64,000 bases of DNA from Cytobacillus dafuensis (GCF_007995155.1 NZ_CP042593.1:2150001-2214000); one strand, 5' to 3'; counted from the stretch's first letter, positions 18,848 through 29,122 are shown. Numbers and translations are program-made. Notes: generated from the letters alone by a model not told the origin.

Positions 18848-18982
18848 ATATTTATTCCTTTGATCATTTCCCATTTTCAGATTTTTATTTGATTTGATAT
18901 TAAATAAAAACATTCTTCTTGAAAATACCATTTTTCCATAGAGATTTTTATATTTTCCGTTCTTTACTAGATGAAAAAAAGA

Positions 18983-18996
18983 CGAATGAATGTTCG
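18983..18996 (+). promoter_or_regulatory. LexA (SOS) box upstream of recA
   Basis: CGAATGAATGTTCG differs by one base from the Bacillus SOS consensus CGAACRNRYGTTCG and lies about 105 bp before recA. Confidence 0.8.
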
Positions 18997-19099
18997 AATT
19001 TATTCTCGACAAACACGATAAAAACAGTTATAGTTAAGTTAGGTAAAGAGACCAAAAGTTATCAAAGAGATTTTGGTTATTATAAAGGAGGAAGAATTA

Positions 19100-20140
19100 A
19101 TGAGCGATCGTCAAGCCGCACTAGAAATGGCGTTAAAACAAATAGAAAAACAATTCGGTAAAGGCTCAATTATGAAGCTTGGAGAACAAACGGATCGGAA
19201 AATCTCCACCATTCCAAGCGGCTCTCTTGCACTAGATACTGCACTAGGAGTTGGGGGTTATCCAAGAGGCCGAATAATTGAAATTTATGGCCCTGAGAGC
19301 TCAGGTAAGACAACCGTTGCCTTACATGCTATTGCAGAAGTTCAAGCAGCAGGTGGACAAGCTGCATTTATCGATGCTGAACATGCACTTGATCCGGTCT
19401 ATGCACAAAAGCTTGGCGTAAATATTGATGAATTATTGCTTTCCCAACCTGATACAGGTGAACAAGCTTTAGAGATAGCGGAAGCCCTTGTAAGAAGCGG
19501 TGCAGTAGATATTCTTGTCATTGACTCTGTTGCTGCTCTCGTGCCTAAGGCAGAGATTGAAGGGGAAATGGGAGACTCTCATGTCGGTTTACAGGCACGT
19601 CTTATGTCACAGGCCCTTCGTAAACTATCGGGAGCCATTAATAAATCAAAAACGATTGCTATTTTTATTAACCAGATTCGTGAAAAAGTAGGAGTTATGT
19701 TTGGGAATCCTGAAACAACACCAGGGGGACGTGCACTTAAATTCTATTCAACAATCCGTCTTGAAGTGCGCCGTGCTGAACAATTAAAGCAAGGTACTGA
19801 TATAGTAGGTAATAAAACGAAGATTAAAGTCGTCAAGAATAAGGTTGCACCTCCATTCCGTGTAGCAGAAGTGGATATTATGTATGGAGAGGGAGTTTCC
19901 AAGGAAGGCGAAATTATTGATTTAGGATCTGAATTAGACATCGTTCAAAAGAGCGGTTCGTGGTATTCCTACAACGAAGAGCGCCTAGGCCAAGGGCGTG
20001 AAAATGCAAAGCAGTTTCTTAAGGAAAACCCTGAGATTCGCCTACAAATTCAAAAGCAAATCCGTGATCACTATGGCCTTGATGGTGAAATGGTTATTAG
20101 TGGCGATGAAGATCAAGAGGAATTTGAACTTATTGATTAA
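19100..20140 (+). CDS. recA: Recombinase RecA
   Basis: A 346-residue recombinase that forms filaments on single-stranded DNA, drives strand exchange and triggers LexA self-cleavage. Walker A GPESSGKT lies at about 64-71, with [20 protein letters not shown] and the PGGRALKFY region also present. No intein. The ATG at 19100 has AAAGGAGGA upstream; an in-frame start at 19073 is not needed. An SOS box lies upstream, and lexA is also in this window at 51.4-52.0 kb. Confidence 0.98.
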   Translation: MSDRQAALEMALKQIEKQFGKGSIMKLGEQTDRKISTIPSGSLALDTALGVGGYPRGRIIEIYGPESSGKTTVALHAIAEVQAAGGQAAFIDAEHALDPVYAQKLGVNIDELLLSQPDTGEQALEIAEALVRSGAVDILVIDSVAALVPKAEIEGEMGDSHVGLQARLMSQALRKLSGAINKSKTIAIFINQIREKVGVMFGNPETTPGGRALKFYSTIRLEVRRAEQLKQGTDIVGNKTKIKVVKNKVAPPFRVAEVDIMYGEGVSKEGEIIDLGSELDIVQKSGSWYSYNEERLGQGRENAKQFLKENPEIRLQIQKQIRDHYGLDGEMVISGDEDQEEFELID

Positions 20141-20148
20141 TTGAGATT

Positions 20149-20187
20149 AAAGCAAAGCCGCCATTGAGAAGCAGCTTTGCTTTTTTA
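20149..20187 (+). terminator. Terminator after recA
   Basis: The stem AAAGCAAAGC/GCTTTGCTTT is followed by TTT. No pbpX-like gene lies between recA and rny here. Confidence 0.8.
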
Positions 20188-20292
20188 TTTGACTTTTTCG
20201 AAACTGTGATAGACTTTAAACGATTAGAGTTGCTTAACTAAAACTGTTTAAAGAATACATTGTCATATAACAATGCTTAAATCGACAAAGCC

Positions 20293-20321
20293 TTGACAAT
20301 GAAATTCCACACCTTTACAAT
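20293..20321 (+). promoter_or_regulatory. Sigma-A promoter for rny
   Basis: TTGACA, a 17-bp spacer and TACAAT: one base from full consensus, about 130 bp before rny. Confidence 0.7.
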
Positions 20322-20456
20322 TAAACATGTATATTTTACATTTTAAAATGAATGAAAACACGTTGAAAAGCCTTTGCGCTGTATGTTGAAAGGACAATAT
20401 ACATGCCGACACTTTAGAAACGTAACACAAACAAGTTCATAGCAAGAGGAGGTGAA

Positions 20457-22028
20457 ATGATGGATGATTTAATATTAGCAATCATCATCTCCAGTTTGCT
20501 TGGCCTATTCGTCGGTGCAGTTGTTAGTTATTTTGTTAGTAAGTCCATTGCTCAAGCAAAGATTGCAGGAGCCAAGGATTCTGCAGATCAGATTTTGGAA
20601 GATGCAAACCGTGAAGCAGAAGCTTTAAAGAAAGAAGCATTGCTAGAGGCAAAGGATGAGATTCACAAGCTTCGTTCTGAAGCGGAGCGTGAAATTCGTG
20701 ATCGAAGAAATGAGCTTCAAAAACAAGAAAATCGTTTACTACAAAAAGAAGAAAATCTTGATCGTAAAGATGAAACGTTAGATAAGCGTGAAACACTTTT
20801 AGAGAAGAGGGACGATTCTCTTAACAAAAGACAACAGCATATTGAAGAGATGGAAAGCAAAGTGGACGAGATGGTACGAGCACAACAAGCTGAGCTGGAA
20901 CGCATCTCGGGCTTAACTCGTGAAGAGGCAAAGTCCATCATTTTGGAGCGAGTCGAGCAGGAAGTGGCTCATGATGTCGCGTTAATGATCAAAGAGAGCG
21001 AAATTAGAGCGAAAGAGGAAGCCGATAAGAAGGCGAAAGATATTTTGTCACTGGCAATCCAACGATGCGCAGCGGATCATGTTGCGGAGACAACTGTTTC
21101 AGTTGTCAACCTTCCTAATGATGAGATGAAAGGTCGGATCATCGGAAGAGAAGGCCGAAATATCCGAACGCTAGAAACGCTGACAGGAATTGATCTCATT
21201 ATTGATGATACTCCAGAAGCAGTCATCTTATCTGGATTTGATCCAATTCGCCGTGAAACTGCTCGTTTAGCTTTAGACAAGCTTGTTCAGGATGGACGAA
21301 TTCATCCTGCACGGATTGAAGAAATGGTTGATAAGGCACGCCGAGAAGTAGATGAGCATATCCGTGAAATTGGTGAACAGACTACATTTGAAGTTGGTGT
21401 TCATGGACTTCATCCAGATCTCATTAAAATTCTAGGTCGACTTAAATTTAGAACAAGTTATGGCCAGAATGTATTAAAGCATTCAATGGAAGTAGCGCAA
21501 TTATCGGGACTGCTTGCTGCTGAATTGGGACAAGATGAGACGTTGGCACGCCGTGCAGGTTTACTCCATGATATTGGAAAAGCAATCGACCATGAAGTTG
21601 AAGGAAGCCATGTTGAAATTGGTGTTGAGCTTGCTACAAAATATAAAGAGCACCCAGTAGTTATTAACAGTATTGCTTCACATCATGGGGACACTGAGCC
21701 TACTTCAATTATTGCCGTTTTAGTGGCTGCAGCTGATGCACTTTCTGCAGCGAGACCTGGAGCAAGAAGAGAGACTCTTGAAAACTATATCCGTCGTCTT
21801 GAAAAGCTTGAGGAAATTTCTGAATCTTATGAGGGTGTAGAAAAATCATTTGCTATTCAAGCTGGCCGAGAAATTCGTATCTTAGTAAAACCAGAGCAAA
21901 TCGATGATCTTGAAGCACATCGACTAGCAAGAGATATAAGGAAAAAGATAGAAGAAGAGCTTGATTATCCAGGACATATTAAAGTAACGGTTATTCGTGA
22001 AACACGAGCCGTGGAATATGCAAAATAA
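20457..22028 (+). CDS. rny: Ribonuclease Y
   Basis: A 523-residue membrane-anchored endoribonuclease that starts mRNA decay. The order is: N-terminal membrane helix (residues 4-24), long coiled coil rich in Glu/Lys/Arg (about 30-200), KH domain ([17 protein letters not shown]), and HD domain with [10 protein letters not shown] (HD at about 371-372). It matches B. subtilis RNase Y closely in length and sequence. AGGAGGTGA precedes two adjacent ATGs at 20457 and 20460; the second has better spacing, with no real effect on the product. RicA, encoded at 28.6 kb, is a known partner. Confidence 0.97.
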   Translation: MMDDLILAIIISSLLGLFVGAVVSYFVSKSIAQAKIAGAKDSADQILEDANREAEALKKEALLEAKDEIHKLRSEAEREIRDRRNELQKQENRLLQKEENLDRKDETLDKRETLLEKRDDSLNKRQQHIEEMESKVDEMVRAQQAELERISGLTREEAKSIILERVEQEVAHDVALMIKESEIRAKEEADKKAKDILSLAIQRCAADHVAETTVSVVNLPNDEMKGRIIGREGRNIRTLETLTGIDLIIDDTPEAVILSGFDPIRRETARLALDKLVQDGRIHPARIEEMVDKARREVDEHIREIGEQTTFEVGVHGLHPDLIKILGRLKFRTSYGQNVLKHSMEVAQLSGLLAAELGQDETLARRAGLLHDIGKAIDHEVEGSHVEIGVELATKYKEHPVVINSIASHHGDTEPTSIIAVLVAAADALSAARPGARRETLENYIRRLEKLEEISESYEGVEKSFAIQAGREIRILVKPEQIDDLEAHRLARDIRKKIEEELDYPGHIKVTVIRETRAVEYAK

Positions 22029-22060
22029 AGCGGTGCACTTAGCATCGCTTTATTTTTTTG
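22025..22060 (+). terminator. Terminator overlapping the rny stop
   Basis: A 12-bp stem from ATAAAGCGGTGC to GCATCGCTTTAT is followed by TTTTTTG. Confidence 0.85.
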
Positions 22061-22129
22061 AGTAAAGGAAATAAAATAATAAATAGGTGTATGAAACAAT
22101 TAAGAAATAAACGATGAAGGGAAAAATTC

Positions 22130-22927
22130 ATGAATATATTATTTGTAGGAGATGTAGTAGGCTCCATGGGTCGTGATATGATCAAGGAATATGTTCCAAA
22201 GTTAAAGGAAAAGTATCGTCCTCAAATTACGATCATTAATGGGGAAAATGCTGCAGGTGGAAAGGGAATAACGGAAAAGATTTATAGAGGCTTTTTAGAA
22301 ACTGGTGCTCAAGCTGTAACACTAGGCAATCATACGTGGGATAATAAGGAAATTTTTGATTTTATAGATGATGCTAAATATTTGGTTCGTCCCGCTAACT
22401 TTCCGGAAGGAAATCCGGGGAAGGGAATTGTATATTTAAAATACAACACAGAAGAAATTGCCATTATTAGTCTTCAAGGACGAACATTTTTACCTGCTAT
22501 TGATTGTCCTTTCAAAAAAGCAGATGAACTGGTACAAGAAGCGAGGAAAAGAACGCCTTTTATTTTTGTAGACTTCCATGCAGAAGCTACAAGCGAAAAG
22601 CAGGCAATGGGATGGTATCTGGATGGGAAAGTATCTGCAGTAGTTGGAACGCACACACATGTGCAAACAGCCGACAATCGTATTTTACCAGGGGGTACGG
22701 CGTTTATGTCTGATGTAGGTATGACAGGTCCGTATGATGGGATTCTGGGTGTTGAAAGAGATGCTGTAATAAAAAGATTCTTAATGAGTATGCCTGTGAG
22801 GTTTGAAGTTCCTAAAGAGGGACGAGCACAATTGAGTGCCGTATTAATAGATTTAGAAAATAAAACAGGTAAAGCCAAAAAAATAGAACGAATATTAATT
22901 AATGAAGACCATCCATTTTATTCATAA
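22130..22927 (+). CDS. ymdB: Metallophosphoesterase YmdB
   Basis: A 265-residue calcineurin-like phosphodiesterase. The metal-binding motifs are visible in order: FVGDVVGSMGRDM (about residue 4), INGENAAGGKGI, LGNHTWDN, DFHAEATSEKQ and VGTHTHVQTADN. In B. subtilis YmdB hydrolyses cyclic nucleotides including 2',3'-cAMP and affects the choice between biofilm and motility. It lies directly downstream of rny, as in most Firmicutes. GAAGGGAAAA precedes the ATG. Confidence 0.94.
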   Translation: MNILFVGDVVGSMGRDMIKEYVPKLKEKYRPQITIINGENAAGGKGITEKIYRGFLETGAQAVTLGNHTWDNKEIFDFIDDAKYLVRPANFPEGNPGKGIVYLKYNTEEIAIISLQGRTFLPAIDCPFKKADELVQEARKRTPFIFVDFHAEATSEKQAMGWYLDGKVSAVVGTHTHVQTADNRILPGGTAFMSDVGMTGPYDGILGVERDAVIKRFLMSMPVRFEVPKEGRAQLSAVLIDLENKTGKAKKIERILINEDHPFYS

Positions 22928-23011
22928 AAAAACAGATATAAATTGTTCTTAAAGTGCTTACACTTTTCTATACACTTAGAAAGTATAAATTGTCAGCGTA
23001 GAAGATGTTTC

Positions 23012-23160
23012 GACGTAGTTGCTAATTTTTGGAATTAAGTACGACGGACAGGATGTCCTAGTCGGGCGAATGCCACAGGACGTGGCAGGTATGAGCGCGA
23101 TAAGTGCAACTACGCCTCTGTCTTCACCTTTCCAAGGCTCGCCAATCGGCGAGTTTTCTT
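23012..23160. ncRNA. Structured element with paired AGGAY/RUCCU hairpins between ymdB and spoVS
   Basis: A 9-bp closing stem CGTAGTTGC (23014-23022)/GCAACTACG (23106-23114) encloses GGAC-AGGAT-GTCC (23046-23058, extended by CGAC/GTCG) and GCCAC-AGGAC-GTGGC (23072-23086). A terminator-like hairpin CTCGCC/GGCGAG plus TTTTC follows at 23138-23157 on the plus strand. On the minus strand both loops read RUCCU, which fits what I recall of the Rfam Bacillaceae-1 motif. The strand of the functional RNA is not certain. The 476-bp gap contains no convincing gene. Confidence 0.55.
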
Positions 23161-23403
23161 TATGTTTCATCCTTTATTTTGTCCAAGCCGGAATATGTGA
23201 ATAAAGAACTGAATATAGTAGCAATGGAATGATATATACCTTATATGTTCATTTCCAGAAAAGCTATACAAAGTTGGTTGTATCCTTTGCCAGTGTTTAT
23301 CACTTTAATTTTTTGTTTTTGCATTGCAGTTCGCAAATCAAGAAGGAAAGGGAGCAGCTAGGTTATGAACATGCGGGAGGGATAAAACAAGGAGGAGCTA
23401 GGA

Positions 23404-23664
23404 ATGGAAATATTAAAAGTTTCAGCAAAATCTAATCCTAATTCTGTAGCAGGTGCGCTTGCAGGTGTTTTGCGCGAAAGAGGCGGAGCTGAGATCCAGG
23501 CGATTGGTGCAGGTGCATTAAACCAGGCGGTAAAGGCAGTAGCTATCGCAAGAGGATTTGTAGCGCCTAGCGGAGTGGATTTGATTTGTATCCCAGCATT
23601 TACAGATATAAAAATTGATGGGGAAGAACGAACAGCAATAAAGCTGATTGTGGAACCTAGATAA
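23404..23664 (+). CDS. spoVS: Stage V sporulation protein S
   Basis: An 86-residue protein that matches SpoVS almost residue for residue (MEILKVSAKSNPNSVAGAL at the start). It is an Alba-fold protein required for coat assembly and normal sporulation timing. AAGGAGGAG lies upstream of the ATG. A weak sigma-H-like arrangement (GAAGGAAAG at 23343, TATGAAC at 23365) is present, but the spacing is off by about one base, so it is not listed as a promoter. A strong terminator follows. Confidence 0.97.
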   Translation: MEILKVSAKSNPNSVAGALAGVLRERGGAEIQAIGAGALNQAVKAVAIARGFVAPSGVDLICIPAFTDIKIDGEERTAIKLIVEPR

Positions 23665-23687
23665 TGTAATGAGATTATTGAAAGGTG

Positions 23688-23721
23688 CCTGTTTGCAAAT
23701 AAAGCAAACAGGTTCTTTTTT
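23688..23721 (+). terminator. Terminator after spoVS
   Basis: The stem CCTGTTTGC/GCAAACAGG is followed by TTCTTTTTT. Confidence 0.9.
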
Positions 23722-23852
23722 AGATAAAGAAATCGAAATTAGGAACAATTTTAGTCAACTTAATTAGTATATTTTTATTAATCATAAAATATTCACATTT
23801 TCGACAATAATTAGTCGTAAAGGGTTGCTTTTTTTAAGACTTAGGTCTAGAA

Positions 23853-23867
23853 TTGAAAGCGTTTAGT
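23853..23867 (+). promoter_or_regulatory. Candidate CcpA cre site upstream of korA
   Basis: TTGAAAGCGTTTAGT matches the cre consensus WTGNAANCGNWNNCW at all but one position. It lies about 115 bp before korA. A possible -10 TATACT is at 23920-23925. Carbon-catabolite control of a 2-oxoacid oxidoreductase would make sense but is inferred. Confidence 0.4.
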
Positions 23868-23981
23868 ACCCAATCAAAATTTTTACATATTACCTTTTTT
23901 TATGATTTTGAATGAGTGCTATACTTATTTAAATTAAACGTTTTTACATATCTTTTTAACGTATCCAAAGGGGTGTAAGTC

Positions 23982-25718
23982 ATGATCAATCAACTTTCGT
24001 GGAAAGTTGGCGGGCAGCAAGGTGAAGGTATAGAAAGCACTGGAGAAATATTCTCTATCGCGTTAAACCGGTTAGGCTACTACTTGTATGGATACCGCCA
24101 TTTCTCATCGCGTATTAAAGGCGGTCATACAAACAATAAGATCCGTGTAAGCACTAGTCAAGTTAGGTCTATTTCAGACGACCTTGATATTTTGGTAGCA
24201 TTTGATCAAGAAACAATCGATTTAAATTACAAGGAACTTCATGATAAAGGTGTTATCATTGCTGATGCAAAGTTCAGTCCTATTAAGCCTGAAGATACAG
24301 AGGCTAAAATGTATGCAGTTCCATTTACAGATTTAGCAGCTGAACTCGGGACATCCCTTATGAAAAACATGGTTGCTGTTGGTGCAACATGCGCAGTGCT
24401 GAACTTAGATATTAGCGTATTTGAAGTAGTAGTTCAAGAGATATTTGGCCGAAAAGGACAACAAGTTGTTGATAAAAATATGGAAGCTGTAAAAGCTGGC
24501 TTTGATTTTATGAAAGAAAATCTTGGAGATACAGCAGAATTAATGGAACTTGAAAAAGCGGATGGCAAGCAACGCTTGTTCATGATTGGTAACGATGCAA
24601 TTGCTTTAGGTGCTCTTGCAGGAGGTTGCCGTTTCATGGCTGCATATCCTATTACACCAGCTTCAGAAATCATGGAATATTTAATTGCAAAATTGCCTCA
24701 ACTGGGCGGAGCAGTCATTCAGACAGAAGATGAAATTGCTGCGGTTACAATGGCAATTGGTGCAAACTATGGTGGAGTACGTGCTTTAACTGCATCCTCA
24801 GGACCTGGTTTATCATTGAAAATGGAGGCAATAGGCTTATCTGGAATCACAGAAACTCCATTAGTAATAGTTGATACACAGCGTGGCGGTCCTTCAACAG
24901 GAATGCCGACAAAGCAGGAGCAATCTGACTTAATGGCAATGATTTACGGTACTCATGGCGAAATTCCAAAAATTGTTATAGCACCAAGTACAGTTCAAGA
25001 AGCATTCTATGATACTGCAGAAGCATTTAACCTAGCAGAAGAGTATCAATGTCCTGTCATTGTCCTATCTGACCTTCAGCTTTCTTTAGGTAAGCAAACT
25101 GTTGAGCCGCTAGAATTTGATCAAATTGAAATTCGCCGTGGCAAGCTTTTAACAGGTGAATTACCAGAAGTTGAAAATAAGGGCTACTTTAAGCGTTATG
25201 AAGTAACAGAAGATGGCATCTCTCCACGAGTAATTCCTGGAATGAAAAATGGAATCCACCATGTAACCGGTGTAGAGCATGATGAAACAGGTAAGCCATC
25301 AGAATCTGCAGCAAACCGTAATGCACAAATGGATAAGCGATTCCGTAAGATTGAAAATATAACATTCAAAACACCAGTTTATAAATATGCTCCACATGCA
25401 GAGGCAGATTTATTAATTGTCGGCTTTAATTCAACACGTGGTGCAATAGAAGAAGCTGTAGTTCGACTTGAAAAAGATGGAATAAAAGTTAACCATGCAC
25501 AAGTACGTTTAATTCATCCGTTCCCAACAGAAGAATTACTGCCGCTCGTAAAATCTGCTAAAAAGATTGTTGTTGTTGAAAACAACGCAACTGGGCAATT
25601 GGCAAATATTATGAAGATGAATGTCGGACATGCTGAGAAGATTCATAATCAATTAAAGTACGACGGAAATCCATTCTTGCCACATGAAATTCACACAAAT
25701 TGCAAGGAGTTGTTCTAA
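23982..25718 (+). CDS. korA: 2-oxoacid:acceptor oxidoreductase, fused gamma-alpha subunit
   Basis: A 578-residue fused subunit. Residues 1-185 form the gamma domain (GGQQGEGIESTGEI, then FSSRIKGGHTN). The rest is the alpha pyrimidine-binding domain (AAYPITPASEIMEYL, QTEDEIAAVTMAIGA, SSGPGLSLKMEA). With KorB it oxidises 2-oxoglutarate or a related 2-oxoacid to the acyl-CoA, passing electrons to ferredoxin. AAAGGGGTG precedes the ATG. Here korAB sits between spoVS and miaB, where B. subtilis has tdh-kbl. Confidence 0.92.
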   Translation: MINQLSWKVGGQQGEGIESTGEIFSIALNRLGYYLYGYRHFSSRIKGGHTNNKIRVSTSQVRSISDDLDILVAFDQETIDLNYKELHDKGVIIADAKFSPIKPEDTEAKMYAVPFTDLAAELGTSLMKNMVAVGATCAVLNLDISVFEVVVQEIFGRKGQQVVDKNMEAVKAGFDFMKENLGDTAELMELEKADGKQRLFMIGNDAIALGALAGGCRFMAAYPITPASEIMEYLIAKLPQLGGAVIQTEDEIAAVTMAIGANYGGVRALTASSGPGLSLKMEAIGLSGITETPLVIVDTQRGGPSTGMPTKQEQSDLMAMIYGTHGEIPKIVIAPSTVQEAFYDTAEAFNLAEEYQCPVIVLSDLQLSLGKQTVEPLEFDQIEIRRGKLLTGELPEVENKGYFKRYEVTEDGISPRVIPGMKNGIHHVTGVEHDETGKPSESAANRNAQMDKRFRKIENITFKTPVYKYAPHAEADLLIVGFNSTRGAIEEAVVRLEKDGIKVNHAQVRLIHPFPTEELLPLVKSAKKIVVVENNATGQLANIMKMNVGHAEKIHNQLKYDGNPFLPHEIHTNCKELF

Positions 25719-26585
25719 ATGGCAACATTTAAAGATTTTCGAAATAATGTAAAACCAAACTGGTGCCCTGGCTGTGGAGACTTCTCTGTGCAAGCGGCTA
25801 TCCAGCGTGCGGCTGCAAATGTTGGTTTAGAGCCTGAAAATCTAGCTGTCATTTCAGGTATTGGATGTTCTGGACGTATTTCTGGATATATTAATTCGTA
25901 TGGCTTACATGGTATTCACGGCCGTTCTCTTCCAATTGCTCAAGGAGTGAAAATGGCAAATCGAGATTTAACTGTTATCGCTTCTGGCGGTGATGGAGAT
26001 GGATTTGCAATTGGTATGGGGCATACTATCCATGCGATTCGTCGTAATCTAAATATTACTTATATCGTTATGGATAACCAAATTTATGGGTTAACTAAAG
26101 GTCAAACTTCACCTCGTTCAGCAGCTGGTTTTAAAACAAAATCAACTCCTGAAGGATCAATTGAGCAAGCTATTGCCCCAATGGAAATGGCATTAACAGT
26201 AGGTGCGACATTTGTAGCTCAAAGTTTCTCTACCGATCTTAAGGATTTAACAGCATTAATTGAAGAAGGGATTAAACATGACGGATTCTCTTTAATTAAT
26301 GTTTTCAGTCCATGTGTAACTTACAATAAAGTTAATACATATGATTGGTTTAAAGAGAATTTAACTAAGCTTAGTGATATTGAAGGGTATGATTCTTCTA
26401 ATCGTGCAATGGCAATGCAAACATTAATGAATCACAACGGCTTAGTAACAGGTTTAATTTATCAAGATACTGAGCGAAAATCATATCAAGAGCTGTTAAA
26501 AGGTTATTCAGAAACGCCATTAACTCAAGCTGATCTTAAATTAGATCAAGCATACTTTGATAAATTAGTGGAAGAATTTATGTAA
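25719..26585 (+). CDS. korB: 2-oxoacid:ferredoxin oxidoreductase, beta subunit
   Basis: A 288-residue beta subunit that binds thiamine diphosphate and one 4Fe-4S cluster. The cluster Cys residues are visible in WCPGCGD (residues about 17-23), GIGCSGR and FSPCVTYN. The TPP/Mg motif is GGDGDGFAIGMGH with MDNQIYGLTKGQ. It starts right after the korA stop with AAGGAG inside the korA end, so the two subunits are translated together. No ferredoxin-like delta subunit is adjacent. Confidence 0.93.
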   Translation: MATFKDFRNNVKPNWCPGCGDFSVQAAIQRAAANVGLEPENLAVISGIGCSGRISGYINSYGLHGIHGRSLPIAQGVKMANRDLTVIASGGDGDGFAIGMGHTIHAIRRNLNITYIVMDNQIYGLTKGQTSPRSAAGFKTKSTPEGSIEQAIAPMEMALTVGATFVAQSFSTDLKDLTALIEEGIKHDGFSLINVFSPCVTYNKVNTYDWFKENLTKLSDIEGYDSSNRAMAMQTLMNHNGLVTGLIYQDTERKSYQELLKGYSETPLTQADLKLDQAYFDKLVEEFM

Positions 26586-26624
26586 AATATTGTGCTCCGT
26601 CTTAATGGTGCATTATATATCATG

Positions 26625-26657
26625 AGAAGAAGCCCCAATTTTGGGCTTCTTCTTTTT
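26625..26657 (+). terminator. Terminator after korB
   Basis: The 11-bp stem AGAAGAAGCCC/GGGCTTCTTCT is followed by TTTT. Confidence 0.88.
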
Positions 26658-26658
26658 A

Positions 26659-26791
26659 GCTAATAGAAATATTTAAGTTTATTAACATACTAAATTAAAG
26701 TGTGTGTTCAATTTAATATCGGCTAATAAGATCGCATAAGAAAAAACTAAGGCATTCGCCAAAAAGGACTTGTCGAACGCCAAGTTTTTCT
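26659..26791. repeat. Dispersed hairpin-bearing repeat, copy 2
   Basis: The second copy of the element at 4618-4750, in the same orientation and again directly behind a terminator. Its hairpin (GGCATTCGCCAA to TTGTCGAACGCC) has two mismatches where copy 1 is perfect, so this copy looks decayed. About a dozen substitutions and one inserted A separate the copies by eye. Confidence 0.75.
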
Positions 26792-26936
26792 AATGTATTT
26801 TTTACTTTTGTAATCTTTTTATTAGTGTGATTGATATCACGTACAAAACGATAAAGTTCTTATAAGATTATGATTTGTGGATTGTATAAAATAGAAGTAA
26901 TAGGTAATGTGTAGAGGCTTTGTAACAGGTTTTCTA

Positions 26937-26965
26937 TTGTTTTAAAAGCGTAAAGGCTATATACT
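26937..26965 (+). promoter_or_regulatory. Candidate sigma-A promoter for miaB-ricA
   Basis: TTGTTT, 17 bp, TATACT, about 110 bp before miaB. Confidence 0.4.
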
Positions 26966-27073
26966 ATTATAATGTGTATTACTTTATTCTCCCAATAACG
27001 AACTTTAATAAAAAAAAGTGAATATATATATGTTTATTCTCTTAGGCCATTAATAAAGAAAGGGGATCAAAAT

Positions 27074-28618
27074 ATGAATGAAAAACAAAGAATTGAAGGA
27101 CAACAAGTGACTACTGCAAATCCATCGGACAAAAAATCCGAAAAGGATTACAGTAAATATTTTGAAGCAGTTTATACACCACCTTCATTAAAAGAAGCAA
27201 AAAAACGTGGTAAAGAAGAAGTAAAATATCAGAATGATTTTAATATCCCAGAAGAATTCCGTGGAATGGGTAATAACCGAAAATTTTATATCCGCACATA
27301 TGGCTGTCAAATGAATGAACATGATACTGAAGTAATGGCTGGTATCTTTTTAGCACTTGGTTATGAACCAACAGATACGGTAGAGGATGCAAATGTCATT
27401 TTATTAAATACATGTGCGATTCGTGAGAATGCGGAAAATAAGGTATTTGGCGAGCTTGGTCATTTGAAGCATTTGAAGAGAGAAAGACCAGATCTATTAC
27501 TAGGTGTATGTGGTTGTATGTCACAAGAAGAATCGGTTGTTAATAAAATTTTAAAAACATACACTCAAGTAGATATGATTTTTGGAACTCATAATATTCA
27601 CCGTTTACCAAATATTTTACATGAAGCCTATATGTCAAAGGAAATAGTTGTTGAAGTATGGTCAAAAGAGGGAGATGTCATTGAGAATCTTCCAAAGGTA
27701 CGTCAAGGACATATTAAGGCATGGGTTAATATTATGTATGGCTGTGATAAGTTCTGTACTTACTGTATTGTTCCATATACACGCGGTAAAGAGCGGAGCC
27801 GCAGACCAGAAGATATCATTCAAGAGGTAAGACAATTAGCAGCTCAAGGCTATAAAGAAATTACTCTTCTAGGTCAAAATGTGAATGCATATGGAAAAGA
27901 CTTTGAAGATATGAAGTATGGTCTTGGCGATTTAATGGATGAGATTCGTAAGATTGATATCCCTCGAATTCGTTTTACTACGAGCCATCCACGTGATTTT
28001 GATGATCACCTTATTGAAGTATTAGCTAATGGCGGCAATCTCCTTGAGCATATTCACCTGCCAGTTCAATCAGGCTCTACTGAAGTTCTAAAAATCATGG
28101 CACGTAAATACACAAGAGAGCAATATTTAGAACTTGTTAGAAAAATCAAGGCTGCGATTCCAAATGCGTCATTTACAACAGATATTATTGTCGGCTATCC
28201 AAATGAAACAGAGGAACAATTCGAAGAAACGCTGTCACTATATCGTGAGGTAGGCTATGAATCAGCCTATACATTCATTTATTCTCCACGTGAGGGTACA
28301 CCTGCAGCTAAAATGCAGGACAATGTTCCAATGGAAGTGAAGAAGGAACGATTACAGCGACTGAATGCTGTTGTTAATGAGCTTTCTGCTGAGGCAATGA
28401 AGAAGTATCAAGATAAAACCGTAGAAGTATTAGTAGAAGGTGAAAGTAAAAATAATCCTGAAGTGTTAGCGGGCTATACTAGAAAAAATAAGCTTGTAAA
28501 CTTCATTGGACCGAAATCTGCAATTGGAAAGATTGTAAAAGTAAAAATTAATGATGCTAAAACATGGTCATTAAACGGAGAAATGATTGAAGAATTAGAT
28601 GCTGTAGAGGTGGAGTAA
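27074..28618 (+). CDS. miaB: tRNA-2-methylthio-N6-dimethylallyladenosine synthase MiaB
   Basis: A 514-residue radical-SAM methylthiotransferase that adds the 2-methylthio group to i6A37 in tRNA. The N-terminal UPF0004 domain holds cluster Cys residues in [18 protein letters not shown] and GVCGCMS. The radical-SAM motif CDKFCTYC (Cys224, 228, 231) and a C-terminal TRAM domain follow. A variable N-terminal extension of about 65 residues is usual in Bacillus. Its substrate is made by MiaA, encoded at 41.8 kb. AAAGGGGATC precedes the ATG. Confidence 0.96.
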   Translation: MNEKQRIEGQQVTTANPSDKKSEKDYSKYFEAVYTPPSLKEAKKRGKEEVKYQNDFNIPEEFRGMGNNRKFYIRTYGCQMNEHDTEVMAGIFLALGYEPTDTVEDANVILLNTCAIRENAENKVFGELGHLKHLKRERPDLLLGVCGCMSQEESVVNKILKTYTQVDMIFGTHNIHRLPNILHEAYMSKEIVVEVWSKEGDVIENLPKVRQGHIKAWVNIMYGCDKFCTYCIVPYTRGKERSRRPEDIIQEVRQLAAQGYKEITLLGQNVNAYGKDFEDMKYGLGDLMDEIRKIDIPRIRFTTSHPRDFDDHLIEVLANGGNLLEHIHLPVQSGSTEVLKIMARKYTREQYLELVRKIKAAIPNASFTTDIIVGYPNETEEQFEETLSLYREVGYESAYTFIYSPREGTPAAKMQDNVPMEVKKERLQRLNAVVNELSAEAMKKYQDKTVEVLVEGESKNNPEVLAGYTRKNKLVNFIGPKSAIGKIVKVKINDAKTWSLNGEMIEELDAVEVE

Positions 28619-28619
28619 G

Positions 28620-29048
28620 ATGGCGAAGTATACAAAGGATGATATCGTTGCCCGTGCAAAGGAGCTTGCACAAATGATTGCTGAAACGGAAGAAGTAGAT
28701 TTTTTTAAACGTGCTGAAGCTCAAATTCAAGAAAACGAAAAGGTTCGTTCAACTATTTCTAATATTAAGGGATTACAAAAGCAAGCTGTAAACCTTCAGC
28801 ATTTTGGAAAACAAGAGGCATTAAAAAAGACAGAAGATAAAATTGATGCACTCCAAAATGAATTAGACGAAATTCCGGTTGTACAGGAATTTAAACAATC
28901 TCAAGTAGAAGTAAATGAATTGCTGCAATTAGTAGCATCTGCAATTTCGAACGCGGTAACAGATGAAATCATTACTTCAACGGGTGGAAACTTATTGAGT
29001 GGAGAAACTGGATCACACATAAAAAATAGCAGCTGTTCACATCATTAA
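28620..29048 (+). CDS. ricA: RicA (YmcA), RNase Y specificity factor
   Basis: A 142-residue helical protein of the YlbF/YmcA family. It begins one base after the miaB stop. In B. subtilis RicA joins RicF and RicT in an iron-sulfur complex that steers RNase Y cleavage and is needed for competence, biofilm and sporulation. A Cys near the C-terminus (SSCSHH) fits a cluster ligand. The neighbourhood miaB-ricA-cotE is the B. subtilis order. Confidence 0.92.
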   Translation: MAKYTKDDIVARAKELAQMIAETEEVDFFKRAEAQIQENEKVRSTISNIKGLQKQAVNLQHFGKQEALKKTEDKIDALQNELDEIPVVQEFKQSQVEVNELLQLVASAISNAVTDEIITSTGGNLLSGETGSHIKNSSCSHH

Positions 29049-29061
29049 AAGAATGATTAAT

Positions 29062-29104
29062 AAAAGAACCCTGGGACTGATTTTCAGTCCCAGGGTTCTT
29101 TTGA
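29062..29104 (+). terminator. Very strong terminator after ricA
   Basis: A perfect 19-bp stem (AAAAGAACCCTGGGACTGA and its complement) with loop TTT. It can work in both directions. Confidence 0.93.
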
Positions 29105-29122
29105 TATATAAAAAAGGAGGTA

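Noticed and set aside
23019..23204. Open frame of 61 codons in the ymdB-spoVS gap
   Set aside because: It coincides with the structured hairpins, lacks a good ribosome site and has no recognisable protein pattern.
23343..23371. Sigma-H promoter for spoVS
   Set aside because: GAAGGAAAG and TATGAAC are suggestive, but the spacing is about one base too long and the -10 has two poor positions.
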